A stretch of 62,000 bases of DNA from Phoronis australis (taxonomy: Eukaryota; Phoronida; Phoronidae): assembly GCA_002633005.1 (NCBI GenBank), contig NMRA01000172.1, forward strand, positions 362,348 through 424,347, read 5' to 3'. The first letter of the stretch is position 1. Each line of letters begins with the position of its first letter. The notes under the pieces are model-generated. The model had not been told where the DNA came from. It did no database searches and was given only the letters and a program-made list of their open reading frames with translations. A program made the position numbers and the translations under genes. Positions 37,401 to 49,688 of the stretch are shown here, piece by piece.

Positions 37401-39567
37401 CACAGTAATTTCAAGTTCCACAACAACAGAGAAACACCTGAAATATCAGCCAAACAGAGGGGGCAATTGTGTTGAAATACTGCAAGTCGTAGACTTAAGT
37501 AGGGTTTTGAATGAAACGAGTGTGAAACCTGGTTGGGAAGACTCCCAAGAAATACGTCGGTGGGTATACTGAATTTCGATTTTGAAGAACAATCTGAGGT
37601 CAGTTTTCAAGGCTGAATAATGATCCTACTCATTGGGAAGTACGTGTAGTCCTTACTGTACAAACCATGGTGCTGCACACTTTCTATTGTCATTAGTACC
37701 ATGATATCACTGTTTTTCAAGGAGTTAAAAAAGTGCCACTCACACTGACTGAATAGAATAGAACATGCCAGATCCAGGCTCTTACCAGGGGGTAATGACA
37801 AATGTAAAAAACATGTTTGCGTGACCCTTAAACACGACACCGGCAGCGTTTTTAATTGTCGGAGGAGACCCAATCCCCAATGAATACATTTTGTAAGTTT
37901 ATTTGCCAACAATTTCATGCTTGACCATGCACTTACCCTATCACCAAATGCTTTAAAACAAACATCCGCGTAGTCACGGAAATGCTTTATCATTTGCTCT
38001 CCTAGCCAACCATCGTATGCGTCTTGAAGGCTTTGCGGAAGATCCCAGTGGAAAAGTGTTACCATCGGCTCAATGCCGGCATCCACCAAGGCGTCGATCA
38101 AGTTGTTGTAATACTCCAGACCTTTGTCATTGACTCCACCAGCGACCGTTCCGTTTGGTACTATACGTGGCCACGAAATAGAAAAACGATAATGCGTCAC
38201 CTGGTGGGACAGAAAAGAAAATAGGACTCGTCAGTTTCCACAGGGATATTTTCGCTTTGTTACTCTTAAGGTTATATAAGAACCTACGATTGCCGCCTAA
38301 ATTTAGCTGAAGTCATGTCTTGGAAAAGGATGACCGGATTCACATGAGAGTTTCATACGTGTACTATGGCTCATACTCTATTTTCCAATACGCTGTTAGC
38401 AATATCACTTGTAAATTTTGTCACGTTTGCACGAAGTGCTCTAAAATTTAGGACTCTGAAATGAATATTAACTTATTGATGGCGTTTCGATATTAATTAA
38501 TAACAGGACTCACGATATTGTAGATCGAGGACAATGCTTGTGCCTTAATCTACAACAAGACATACCACTGTACAACGGAATCGGTTCACATACGCCAACA
38601 GGCGATATGGTAATAATCCGCCTATATGACAAGCACTTGAGTAAAGACTTTTCTTCGAAAAACGCAGTTCAGTTTCGGATACATGCTCATGGGCCTAAAT
38701 AGGCTCGTATGGGATAGTCAGTTTGTTTCTTAAATTAAATTGGCTTGCTTCCTCTGCTTCGTTTCGGCTTTCATAGAGAAATGTAAGGAAAATTACGTCT
38801 CAAACATCCCTAAGTAAAGTTTCGCAACTGGAGGGGGATTGAATGCGAAGCGTCGTATCAGATGCAGAGATACAAGCAAATCTTTTCACATAATCACCCC
38901 AAGTTCTTGTAACATTTTGACGTCATCCTGGTAATTTTTGTAGCTGTCACAAGCGACATCTCCAGTTGCGTTATTTGCAATATGGCCTCCTTCATGAACA
39001 AACTTATCCCAAATGCTCTCTCCTTTGCCTGAAGATACAAAACAACAATTCATGAATCATCCGCCATTCATTTGGTCACAGGTTCGCCGTGTCGCAAAGA
39101 CGGGCCATGTTTTAAGCGTTAACCTTAAAATTGTTTTAAAACACTTTTTAATACCAGCTTTTCTTTAACTTTAACCTGAACACCACGTGGGGTATGTTCT
39201 CAAAAAGCAATACTACGACAGGATTCGTTTAGTAATGCTGACCTCAGGAGGGTGTAATTGTTACAAACACAGGCTTTTGATAGGTCATACAGTGTCGTCA
39301 AAAAACAGCAGTAGTATCCACAATGAGCACGCAAATACATGCCAATGTGCTCAAAATTTACTACGTACCGTCCTCTTTCCATGAGCCTTCTACCTGATAA
39401 GCTGCTGTGGCGGCACCCCATGAAAAGCCGTCAGGAAATCTCCCTCTTAAAAATTTTCCCTTGAGCACGTTACCACACTCAGCACTTGAAAGTAGAAAAG
39501 AGCACAGTAAGATCACACGAACTGTAACCATCGCGCGACCATGAGCTAGACAAACTGATAATGACAC
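28454..39567 (-). CDS. Secreted GH1 beta-glucosidase, lactase/klotho-like, nine exons
   Basis: A glycoside hydrolase family 1 enzyme, expected to cleave beta-linked glycosides outside the cell or in the secretory path. Exons (minus): 39567-39369, 39028-38898, 38200-37937, 36983-36800, 32447-32287, 31731-31653, 30669-30534, 30216-30032, 28647-28454. They join in frame with GT-AG ends to 510 codons, or 498 from the second ATG (39531), which gives a better signal peptide ([20 protein letters not shown]). Family marks in order: [37 protein letters not shown], acid/base Glu in LTFNEP (exon 4), FGFNHYTT, nucleophile Glu in YITESG (usually TENG, so Asn is Ser), and [14 protein letters not shown]. 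One domain only, no membrane anchor seen. The exon 2 donor is GTGATT, a weak site. The substrate cannot be told from sequence. It pairs with GPCR copy 3. Confidence 0.93.
28999..29102 (+). other. Candidate first coding exon, opposite strand in GH1 intron 8
   Basis: An ATG directly follows an acceptor-like CTACAG and opens 34 codons ending at a donor-like CAG|GTATGC (29103). The peptide is acidic: [15 protein letters not shown] then DDEKFFHR. Its layout faintly recalls the region just before Myc box I (acidic, aromatic pair, DEE, FF/FY), but no Myc box core was found on this strand. It may be chance. Confidence 0.25.
30354..30476. mobile_element. Small GGCGGAT-ended MITE in GH1 intron 7
   Basis: Matches 1071-1196. 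It starts TAAGGCGGATCTAATC and ends CTTAAATCCGCCTATG. It is shared by both GH1 copies at the same place. Confidence 0.55.
32992..33172 (+). pseudogene. THAP-domain relic in GH1 intron 4
   Basis: Frame 1 reads [13 protein letters not shown] then HKFPKDLRL, closely like the first 25 residues of THAP proteins (M-P-x-x-C...C...KFPKD). The first codon is AAG where ATG is expected. The continuation, [18 protein letters not shown] and on to EDYITLLG, is in another frame and ends at a GTAAGT donor (33161-33166). Both features point to a dead THAP gene or transposon exon. It lies on the strand opposite GH1 and resembles, but does not match closely, the THAP frame at 19314. Confidence 0.55.
33840..36720. 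repeat. GH1 intron 4 block paralogous to 18.1-26.45 kb
   Basis: A long non-coding tract aligned by eye with 18090-19051 plus 24233-26450. It provides the empty site for the Kolobok-like element near 34824-34840 and a single-copy version of the 24.4-24.9 kb duplication. Confidence 0.78.
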
Positions 39568-39856
39568 CCACCGGACTACTGTATATTAATAAAGATAATA
39601 CGGTATTACATGAGTCCGAGGATAACGTTATCTTCACACCTCGTGCACTCCGTGGCACCCCGCTCAACATGTGCACGATCGGTAACATCGGAAAACGACA
39701 CCCGTCCGGACGAAATTTGGCGTGACCGATAACAGACGACCGTGAATTGCCGGGAAAGTTTGAATGGTAAATTCTTTCAAAGCTGAATTTCTCTATGTCA
39801 TTAAAATCGAATTCAGCCTTTCAATACTATTATAAAATCGGTCACATAATATTCCC

Positions 39857-40191
39857 CAGTGGCGGATCTAGGATACCATAAGGGGGGGCCAACATGTTGC
39901 CCATGGAAATTGGACAAGGTGTGATTGGCAATTGCATGTGCGCTGGCGGCCCGAAAGAAAGGTAAGGGAGCCCGCGAAGGTGCACCTTCCGTTCAGGAAA
40001 ATCTACCGTTCGACTAAAAAAAAATAAATAAACGGGAGCAGCCACTCCGCGGAAACGTGGACGTTAACCCGGTGCCGGTCCTACTTCCTGGACTCAATAT
40101 TTCCTCACGTTTCTCACTGTTGCTCTTTCATTTTGCTTGCGCCAGCTAAGAGGGGGGGGGGGGGGCTGGGGCCCCCCTAAATCCGCCCATG
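39857..40191 (-). mobile_element. hAT-like MITE upstream of GH1
   Basis: About 335 bp from CAGTGGCGGATCTAGG to CCTAAATCCGCCCATG, with long G and C runs inside both ends. It starts 290 bp upstream of the first GH1 ATG, so it may lie in the promoter area. TTCCC flanks both ends, which is too short to prove a target duplication. Confidence 0.68.
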
Positions 40192-41349
40192 TTCCCTACC
40201 TTTACAGGATTCTATTTCCGTTACCAACTTTACCAAAACTACCAGTAATCTAAGAAATCGCTTCAGAGTTCATCACTCGTATCTAACTCATAAGTATTTT
40301 CTGATGTACGATTGAGCATTTTCTCGACGTAATGTTTTCATATACAGCTCCAATATTCAACAAAGTTTGTGTTGGTTGACACCTAAAAAGAATGAAAACG
40401 TTACTCAGAAGCGTTCTTGAATTGTTATAAGGCGGTTATCGGCTCGTAAATATCCGCTGACATCATTGAAAAGTTAACTTAGATGCGGGTATAACTGCGC
40501 TCCGTAGATGGAAGTATTAGGCGAGTAAAGCTAACGCGCTATTTTTCAATACCGCATGCAACGGTAGCATATACAGAATAGGATTAAATAAATTCCCAAA
40601 TATAATTGTTACAGATAATTGTGCTTCATCCATCACATGACTGGTGAGATAAATCTGGAAGCACTTTTTGTAGCGTTGAAATTGGTTTCACTCAAGTGCT
40701 TCTACAAGCCAGTTGACGGAGCTGTGGACATTGAAAGACATCTTGGATGAATGAACAAATTAAAGAAATCCCTCGAGTGTTAGTTCAAAGTTTTGTTAGA
40801 AATGTCCCACCATTGCGTAATCAACCCTTTTAAGGAATGTTCTTGTAACTCTATTACATTTAAAATAGTTTAAATCCGAAGCAATTAACGAGGATCAACA
40901 TTTAGAGACCATAATGTTGTCTGACTCATTTATACACAATAATTCACAAATGACCATCGGTCAGAGGTTACAAAGACACATGTGATGATGCGTTTGCCTG
41001 TTGCCGGAACCCTAAACGGCGAAAGCCCATGAAGAAATTTTAAAGCTGTTATGAATAACCCATTTTAATTAGTGAAATTTTCTGACTTTTGCACTATTTA
41101 AAGGCAACGATTCCTCTGAACTAAGGGTTCAAGATAATATGAAGCTGACGAACCGAAAGTTATTCTTTCGCTTTGAAGATAAAAGCGCACATCACAGGAA
41201 AGGTATCGCAGCCTGTAGTACACAAATGAAGAAATTTCAAAATCGAAAGTATCAGTAATTCTGCGGCAAAATATGAGTCACATTTTTGATCTGGTCGGCC
41301 GCTTTGGACGACAGCGTTATAGGTTACGAGTTTAAAAGTGTTTATAAAT
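40192..41349. other. Spacer between GH1 and GPCR unit 3
   Basis: No gene, repeat or structure seen beyond short AT-rich tracts. If GH1 and GPCR copy 3 are divergently transcribed, this could be a shared upstream region. Confidence 0.45.
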
Positions 41350-42380
41350 TATTTTTTCAATTGACCTTGCAATGTGTTAAGAATTAGATGACATTGTTTT
41401 GAAATGACTATGTTTTTTTGATTCTAACTTAAACTTTCTTCAAAGTATGGTAACGTGTAATTTTTTAAAACTTATATATATTAATTGTGCTTTTGATTCA
41501 TGTTTTTTACCTTTTTACTTTCTACTCCAGTTTATATCAAAGTAACAAAACGTGAAGGATTTATTACCGATTTACCGAAATACGTTACATTTGGATTATG
41601 GAAAACATGCGCATGCCATTGTTTACTGGATAGAAACATTTTTGAGAAATGTCCTTAAATTTCATAAAAAATCTAGCAAATTAAACTGCCACTAAAGGCT
41701 CCAGCAGTAGTCGAAACATCCAAAAATTGACGTCGACCGATTCCATGACTATAGATTATGTTTTCAAAACTTAATAAAGCCCCTTTATGGGATTTACGAC
41801 ATATAGCTGCCGAATGCCTGTAGTAACGGACTGAAAAAAACGCGAGAGCACCTCAAAAATAGCTAAAAATTAAATACAAAAAATGATAAAATAATATCAA
41901 CACCATAAAGATCCTCCTTCCGCTTTAAAACTACTTTACTTACCGAACCTCTTTGAACGAAATCTAAGCTGTTTTGGGACAACATTTTCTTGATGATCTT
42001 AGTACAAAGTAATGGCCCAAAAATTTGATGTAAAGTTTTGAAAGTATCTCAGCAGAAAAGTATCAAAACACATTTTTTTTCAAGATATGAGTCGACCTTT
42101 TGGTGCTATCGCGGAATGGCACTTTACAGGCTCTGCTAGAGTACTTTTAAAAATTACGGGGCTCATGCGAATTGCCTCTAGTTTTATCGTTTATGGAGGC
42201 AGGAGTAAAAATACCGGACTAATGAGAGTTGGTCGAAATCTGAGCATTCATTTCAAAGTTAAGTTTCATGTCGCAATTGCGACCTGAAATCCCCATAGTT
42301 CGTTCGCTGCCTTGAAGTTCCCACAACCGTTATTTGCAACACGTCTTCTCTTTCAGAATATCGCTTCCATCATCAACATT

Positions 42381-43358
42381 ATGGTTTCTTCTCCGTTCAT
42401 CAACACGTCGTACACTAAAAACGCTTCATCTCTCCACCACGACGCCCTTTTTGGTTTTCAAGTCTACTATGGAACAACTTCGACTATTTCAATTGTATCG
42501 AACATCATGTTGCTCAGCACAATTTATACTCGATATCCACTGCATGCACCAGGACACTATCTCGTGGCTAGTTTGGCTGTAGGTGACTTGTGTTTTCCGC
42601 TAACATTTTGGACAACATTAGCTTGTGCGGAAATTCTTCAGGAAAATGCAATTTTCTGTAGTATGATTGGATTTATTCAGAATTTCTTAGGAGTTCAATC
42701 AATTGCAACTCTGTTATGTATTAGCGTTGAGCGTTACTATGCATGCGTAAAACCTATGCATTATAACCTCAAGATAACACCACGGGTGACAAAATATATG
42801 ATCGCTGCATCCTGGTTGTTTCCATTGGTTTTTACGAGCTTGCCCCTGCTTGGCGTGGGAGAATATGAATTCGATGCATATTTGAATGTTTGTCAGCTTG
42901 ACTGGAGTCGAAAAACTTTTGGAACTTACATTGTCGTCGGTTTAATGGGAGCCATTTTCATGCCAACATGTTTGATGATGTTCTGGTGTTACGCTAAGAT
43001 CCTTAAAGAAGCAAGGAAACTTGCGAAAACTCCAGCGCCGTTGCATACTGACGTGGATGTAAAAAGGAAGCAGAAGGAAGTTAGATCGCAGATTAAAGCG
43101 TCGCTCGTTTTATTCGCTTTAACGTTTGGTTTCGTTCTGTCGTTATTTCCGTATGTGGGTTCGCGCACAGCTAAACTATTTATGTTCAGTACGGACAAGC
43201 AATACCGGACTGTGCAAGTTGTAGAAGTGATGTCACTACCTTTATACAACGTGTGCAATTTCCTTAATCCTATTCTATATGGGATGATCAACAAGACTGT
43301 GCGTAACGAGCTGTTTGTGATGCTGAAAACTTTCAGACAAAAAATAAGAGGATATTAA
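42381..43358 (+). CDS. Opsin-like class A GPCR, copy 3, intact
   Basis: A predicted seven-helix receptor of 325 residues from the ATG at 42381, 25 bases after a splice acceptor (AG 42355-42356) conserved in all copies. The N-terminus has an INTS sequon. Seen in order: LAVGD (TM2), a cysteine before TM3, ERYYACV at its end, ECL2 LPLLGVGEYEF...CQLDW, whose layout resembles opsins, a basic third loop KRKQKEVRSQIK, TM6 FALTFGFVLSLFPYV without CWxP, TM7 NPILY, and a short tail ending FRQKIRGY. The position of the retinal-binding Lys in TM7 is Asn, so it is an opsin-like receptor that should not bind retinal by a Schiff base. It is the best candidate for a working member of the cluster. The tail is short, with no palmitoylation cysteine. 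Coupling and ligand are unknown. Other class A families are possible. Confidence 0.93.
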   Translation: MVSSPFINTSYTKNASSLHHDALFGFQVYYGTTSTISIVSNIMLLSTIYTRYPLHAPGHYLVASLAVGDLCFPLTFWTTLACAEILQENAIFCSMIGFIQNFLGVQSIATLLCISVERYYACVKPMHYNLKITPRVTKYMIAASWLFPLVFTSLPLLGVGEYEFDAYLNVCQLDWSRKTFGTYIVVGLMGAIFMPTCLMMFWCYAKILKEARKLAKTPAPLHTDVDVKRKQKEVRSQIKASLVLFALTFGFVLSLFPYVGSRTAKLFMFSTDKQYRTVQVVEVMSLPLYNVCNFLNPILYGMINKTVRNELFVMLKTFRQKIRGY

Positions 43359-46300
43359 GGAGCACAATTTTTAATTACACGATAATTTCAACATGGCGAG
43401 TGGTACCGCACGTGTTTGAGTGAAGTTATTAGTCATTGTAGCCAGTCCAACGTTTGTTCCTTAGCCACTCCACATGTTGCCTTGAAAAACAAAACCAACT
43501 TTGTTGGACCAATGGAATAACTTTAGCTCATTGGTTGGACAGAAAGAAGTAATCAAAGAAAGCAAAGTTATCCAATCCTGAGCCAATACAACAATGGAGC
43601 TCAAAGAAGGCGGTTGTAATAAGCAGTTGCCTTGAAAAAGCTCGCTATTGGCTCGTTATAGGCCTGCTTTTTGATCCCGTCAACTTAATTTAGAACAGGA
43701 GAGGCCACAGGCGCGCGTTCCGTAATAAGGCGAATTCCTTATTGTGTTTCGTGAGTATACTGCGTGACACCAAGGTAATTTGTTCTATATTTTTTGGAAA
43801 TTTTGCTTTTACTCTTGCAATTTGGTGTCTAGGTAGTCATCTGTTGCACAACAAAAAATACTTTGAAATTTTGCCACTTTCCATGTTTTTAGCAGTATTT
43901 GTCTAAAAAATAAGAACATTGCGTCGCGGACGGAATTTGTTAATTTGACATTGTCTTTATTTCAGTTTAAAATTGAATTTGGAACAGCTAAAATATCATA
44001 CTTGGACTAAACTGAAATTTGATAGAACGAAGTATATTATTTAGTTTTCTCCTAATTAACCATCCAAATGGCAATTTTCCGCCGCGACATTTTGGGGTAT
44101 GAAAAGTTGGATTTATAAAACAGTGATAAGCCTATTTGCACCAATTTTCAGATTGCCTAATAACTTCAAGCTGGAACTAACATATCAAAGATTGAAAATT
44201 ATTGAATTGCAATTGTTTGGAAAAACTTGTCGCGGACGTAAAAGTCTGTAGCGGACGGAATTTCTGTAAGTGCATTTATGTGACTATCTACATTACAACG
44301 TTCTTATCCTTTTTCCAGCTCACTTTTAACTGCAAACTGTACACACTAAATGTGAATCATTTTAATGAACAAGATTATAGATCACTTTAACTTTGTGCTA
44401 TCAGTGTTGGCAACATTTTCTGATTAATGATGACAAGCTCAAAAACATGATGGCAAACAGAAAGATGAACCCTTCCCAAAACTTTACCAACTATGCTAAG
44501 TAGCTTCGAAAGAAAACGCATGAAGTAAGGGCTTTTTTTAACAAAGTACTTCTGGAATTAAAAACATGATCTGATGCCGCCAAAAACGAAATTTTTGCAC
44601 GGCTAAATAGATGACACTCAAGTCAGTTTCACTTATTGTTCCATACAGATTATGTATCAGATCACACACAGTTCAAATCAGAAAAAAAAAATTAATTCTC
44701 TAATTCAGCTCATCATTTGCAACATTTTAGTTCTACGTTACAAGAGATTGTGTAGTAAATAGCGAAAAATTCACTATTCTCAGCGTTTTTACATTGATTA
44801 ATAAGTAAGGTCAACTGAGACAGAACATGTTCTGAACTTGTCTAGTGTCGAAAATTATCAATACACAAAGATGGTATGCAAAATAGTTATCCAATCCGAA
44901 TGGAATTGGGAAATGTGACACTCCAAAAATTAACTGTGAACATAATATGTTTAGTGAAATTGACAAAGCGCAAGTATAATTTACGGTTTTAAATCAGCAT
45001 GGCTATTTTCGCATTTGACATTTCTGACATGTAGAAACATAACCATAACCTTCTATTTAAAGTTGATTGTAACGCGTTAGTAACGGCACATAGTGATGGG
45101 GGGAGGATTATGGTGAGCACGTTCAAGAGTGTGTTGATGCGGTTATAATAGTGTTGTGGAGATGACTTACGAAGAGGATGTTAAGATGAACTATATAAGG
45201 AATGAATTGTGCGCTTTCTGGCACATTTAGCTCTGCGTAGAAACAAGAGACAAAATGTTTCTAGCATTTTCACAAAAGCGCCTTTGGCCTGGTGGCACGT
45301 TTAAATATTAGATATTGATTGGATGATACCTACATGTACAATTCTAAAGTCTTCCCATCAGTATAGATAGTTGAATATAACTTTTTATCAACATGAAATG
45401 TTTTCCTTGCATTTGTAAAGTAGAATTTTTCTGAATACAATGTCAATAACCAATTTACTGATATTTAACAAATTGTGTAAAAAATGACAAAAAATAGTGT
45501 TTAAAAACAAAATTATAATATAATTTTTTCAAAGTCATAAAAACTGTATTTCACTTCCCTCTTAATGGTTTGAAACACTGTAAACGATGATTTCTAGTGT
45601 AAATTTTGTTTAAAATATATACGGACAAGACTTCTGATATTTTGTTTGCGACGCTCACTGGTAGTTTTTATTTCCATAAATATCGGCCAAAATCAAAATT
45701 GCTCCTAAAATCGGCTTTATTAGTAGTGTTCAAAAAAGGGCTGAATGTCATGAAAAATATCACACTGATTTACTGAATTTGCTAACAGAGCAGAACTTTT
45801 GAGATGGATTTCAAATTCAAAATTCAGAATTTTTTCCTTTCGGCTGCGACGCCCATTTAAAGTCGCCAATTAACATAATGTGTAGAACCTGGAAAAAGTT
45901 TGTTAGTAATTATTGTCAAAGACCATCAACTCTATCAGTAAATCTAAAAAATTCAGTTCCAGCAGATATAGTTTTTTTTCTAGAAGGGTTTTAGTAGTCA
46001 AAATTCCGTCCGCGACGCTTACGGCTTGTTGTGATTTGACACTACTAGCGATCTGTTTATAACACACTTACTATGTTGAGACGATGGACTATGAACGGAG
46101 AGAGTAAACACACAGAGCGCGAGCCCCGGCAAGACCCTTATGTGAAATTGCGAGTTGGCGGATGTGTCTTCTATGACTACGAAATATCCAATCTGGTAAT
46201 TATTAACGCGTTTGGGATTGACTTAATTGCTCATCAATGCCTACTACGAATTAGTTTTTTTCTGTACATTTAGATGTGTGTAATATTTGTTGTTCTTCCA

Positions 46301-47495
46301 CTATATGGAGTAGCATTTCTTAGGTAAAAAGATAAATAATTGTAGTAAATCGTGATTTCTTCCCACCGAACTGGGCTAGCTAAAGGAGTCAATGCCCGAT
46401 GGGAATAAGACGACAACATTTGTAAGTTAAAGGCTGTTTTCATGCGTTGAATTACTCTGTCTGTGTCTATGTCACCTCCTGTTCTGTCCACTACAATGGG
46501 CCGAGAGGTGTCGCGTTAACCTTTCTGTACGCAAAGCGATGACGAAAATGGATCTCGCCACGGGTTTGTATCTCGACATCTCATAATGCAGTTGTGCCTG
46601 TAAAGAAGTGTCAAAGTAGTTTGGATAGTATGTAGTTCCTCTTGTAGGGAAAATGTTGTGTTGTCAATGACTGCAAATGTTCAGGAACCCCATGTATACA
46701 ATGCGTCGTCGGTCTTTTCAGATACAATCAAGGCAGCCGTGTGTGTGACAATGTCAATCACATTCATTTAATTCAGTTGTGGGTGATGGTAAACGACTGA
46801 AACAAGGAATCAATTCTGTACCATGAATATTCAGGCAGATCCCAATATAAAGCGGATCGATTGTTTTTGTGAAACTTTTAGTCGGGATTTTGTGAAATGG
46901 TCGCATCCGGTAGAATGGTGTTGCCGAAACTGGTGAGCCGATATGTATCCTAGCTACCCTTTTACAAGAGAGACTAATTGATTAATGAATGATATGTCAC
47001 AGTGGTATTTAAATGTTGTGTATAGGTTAATAAAAGTTATCAAATACCAGGAAGCACGATGTTTTACACATCTTTCTCGTGATAACGCGTACACGTATTT
47101 GTCAGACAGTGTTACACCTGAAATATCATACAGTACCAGGTCGCTACGAATATGGAGCTAATGCTTGCTCAATCTTTTCAGTTGAGAAACAGAATTGATT
47201 TTTCTGTCAGTCATGTTCTTGACTCAAGAAAGTCGAATGCTCTCCTTGAAAATGTTAAACGAATAACCACTTTCATCCATTTAAAGAAAAAAAAATGTGA
47301 ACCATTTTTCCTCAAAGTAATTTTCATATCATTTTAATTTTGAAATCTTTCTGAAGTACTGAAATTTATTCACTTAACTACATCATTGTTGTCTTTTAAT
47401 TGTTGAGACAAATGACCAGCTCAATCTAGTATAGCGGCAATAATCCCGCCTTCCATCACAAAAACCATCTTTTGATCGAGATCTGCCATTTATTG

Positions 47496-47714
47496 TCATG
47501 AAACTGAATTGGGCTCAAATTGTTCCTTAGTAAAACCTGGAAGTGATTCCACGGCTTCAAACGAACTGTCGAGCATCGGACCACTTGCAATTGTTTTTGT
47601 TAAATTCCTCTCAACCTCATCCTCCTTCAGATGAAAGGATGTTCCTGGTTTGCGAATGACTGCTACGTCATATATTCCTCGAGACCATTCATGCTGGGCG
47701 AATCTCATTTTCAC
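47496..47714 (-). CDS. Hypothetical ORF, 72 codons
   Basis: The minus-strand frame begins MKMRFAQHEWSRGIYDVAV and ends PGFTKEQFEPNSVS. It is acidic in the middle (LKEDEVERN). An acceptor-like CACGGACAG lies shortly before the ATG, so it could be a last exon. The block 1 copy (9945-10260) is full of stops. No family is recognised, and its gene-like look may be chance. Confidence 0.3.
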   Translation of the reverse strand: MKMRFAQHEWSRGIYDVAVIRKPGTSFHLKEDEVERNLTKTIASGPMLDSSFEAVESLPGFTKEQFEPNSVS

Positions 47715-48230
47715 TTCTGTCCGTGACAGCAGGTGCTAATGACTGATGTTTGCTGACATCTTTTGGCTGTTTATGACAAGTGTTCACAGTAGAGTATGTT
47801 TCCTCTCACTGCCTTCTAATTCCTTTTCGACCCATCAAAGCTCTTTAGCCAGACTGCTTTGGTTTGATCCACATAAACATTTACGGAGACTGTCTACAGC
47901 CACTATTGAATGCTTCTGCTAGTCGGATAATCTCACTTTAATAACAACCCCTCAAAGTCAAGAAGTGATTCCCCAAAGGAAGATGTTTTCTCTGGACCAC
48001 GCACTTTAATGGGAAAGGCAATATCCCACTCAAGAGTTAAAATTTAATTGTCTCGAGTTCTAAAAATGCTTCCAACCGTGAGTTTCTGCACCGTATGGCT
48101 CTGCCTCAACTCGTGCCCAGCCCGTTTGTTGACACGTGGAGGCACTCTAACAGATTTGTTGTGTAAAAAGCTTTGTAGACCTACTTTACAGCATTCATAC
48201 CTAGCATACCAGGTCTGGGTTGCATTCCCC

Positions 48231-48616
48231 GTTGCATGAATCAATCCCAAATAGGGACTCAACCAAGTTCCCTAAATCTACTGTGTATTTTTGGACTTGT
48301 GAAAACATCGATTGTCCTTTCTTGTATTGTTTTAGTTTCGATACTAACTCAACTTTTGACTTTGAAATATTATCGGAAATAAGTAGGGATCTTTTCATGC
48401 AACACCCCCAATTTGAGGAGTAATTCTCTAATTACTTTCAATGAACTCTGGTTTCAGTTTTAAGTTACATTATTAGAAAATATCATTAATCAAAGGTGTT
48501 CATAATAAAGATGAAATGATAGAAAAACATTGCATCTGTGAGTCCATAAAGACACAAATAGGCATAAATACTTCGGGACCTTAGTTGAGTCCCTATTTGG
48601 GATTGTTTCATGCAAC
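48231..48616. repeat. Inverted repeat with about 115-bp arms
   Basis: The left arm starts GTTGCATGAATCAATCCC at 48231 and runs to about 48345; the right arm, read inverted from 48616, starts GTTGCATGAAACAATCCC and runs to about 48500. The arms read alike over AAATAGGGACTCAAC. A fold-back element or a hairpin transcript is possible. No coding role is assigned. Confidence 0.72.
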
Positions 48617-49688
48617 CGGCCATATAATACTTCAAAATATACGCTGAATAATTTTGATTGTAGCGTGACGTCAGGTGTATTATTCAACAAATACAACGTG
48701 GCGCGTGATAACGCAACGTCAGTGTTGTTATGCAATTGAGCCCAGGTTACTGTACGTGATATGTAATACGGATTAATTCATTTAATAACGCATCAAAATG
48801 GTGGGTTAAATCTAACCGGAGCGCGTTTCCAACGCAGGCTGTCGGACTATGCATGTTGGCAGGTTTGGACAATATCTACCCGGGTGTGCCACTTAAAGCC
48901 CAGCCCTCCTCATTAATTAACTGTGAGAAAAGGAATTGTTTGTTTCACAGGGTTTCGAGGCATGGCAAGTTCGTTGATGCAATTAGGGTTACTATAGTGA
49001 CACAGATAACTTGAACACGTTAAGGCGACCATAAATCCACCGCCGTCTCACAATTATTCCCAGGCAAATTAGAGTCGAGTCCAGATTTTTGTCAGAACGA
49101 AAATTTGTTATTTGTTCAGATAAAGTTCAATGCAAGAAACGATCGGTAACTATTCTTTTTACATACGTTTTCATCATATTTTATGTGGGGAAGTTTTCGA
49201 AAAATGGTGATGAAGTTATAAGTTAAGCAACCTTTTAATACATGGCGGTAGGAATAATAATGATATGCAAATGTCATGATAAAACCGCAGCGAAAGGCCT
49301 ACGAGGGCCAATGACACCCGAGAAAAGAAAAACAGTGAAACATGTAACATGGAGAGAACGTTTGTCAACTACCACTTCTTGGCCCTGTCTAGGACATTTT
49401 TGTAAACCCTACCCCTCCCGGTTTTTTGCATCACATATTCTTCAGAGACGGAGTACTCCCATGCAGGGAAAATCCTCGGTTTGTGTGTTACTCTGATGTT
49501 TCGATCTCAATGAATGACAAGAAATCGTACGTCATGCGTTCCATGATATCGTGCTATTTTTTGTTTTATCGTTTCTTCGACTGTTTCATTTAAATGCAGA
49601 AGCGGTACTGAACCGAAAATGGACTTTGATTCAATGAAAATACAATATAATGAAAACGTACAAAATATTTATTATAAATCTCTTTCCT
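48617..49688. other. Spacer; no supported gene
   Basis: An 84-codon plus-strand frame at 49242-49496 has no recognisable family. Nothing else seen. Confidence 0.4.

Larger units (their letters stand above)
41350..48150 (+). repeat. Segmental duplication, GPCR unit copy 3
   Basis: Aligns with block 1 over almost its whole length. The stretch 43359-47440 is AT-rich noncoding sequence shared with 5517-9940, less the extra tandem copy in block 1. Confidence 0.8.
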
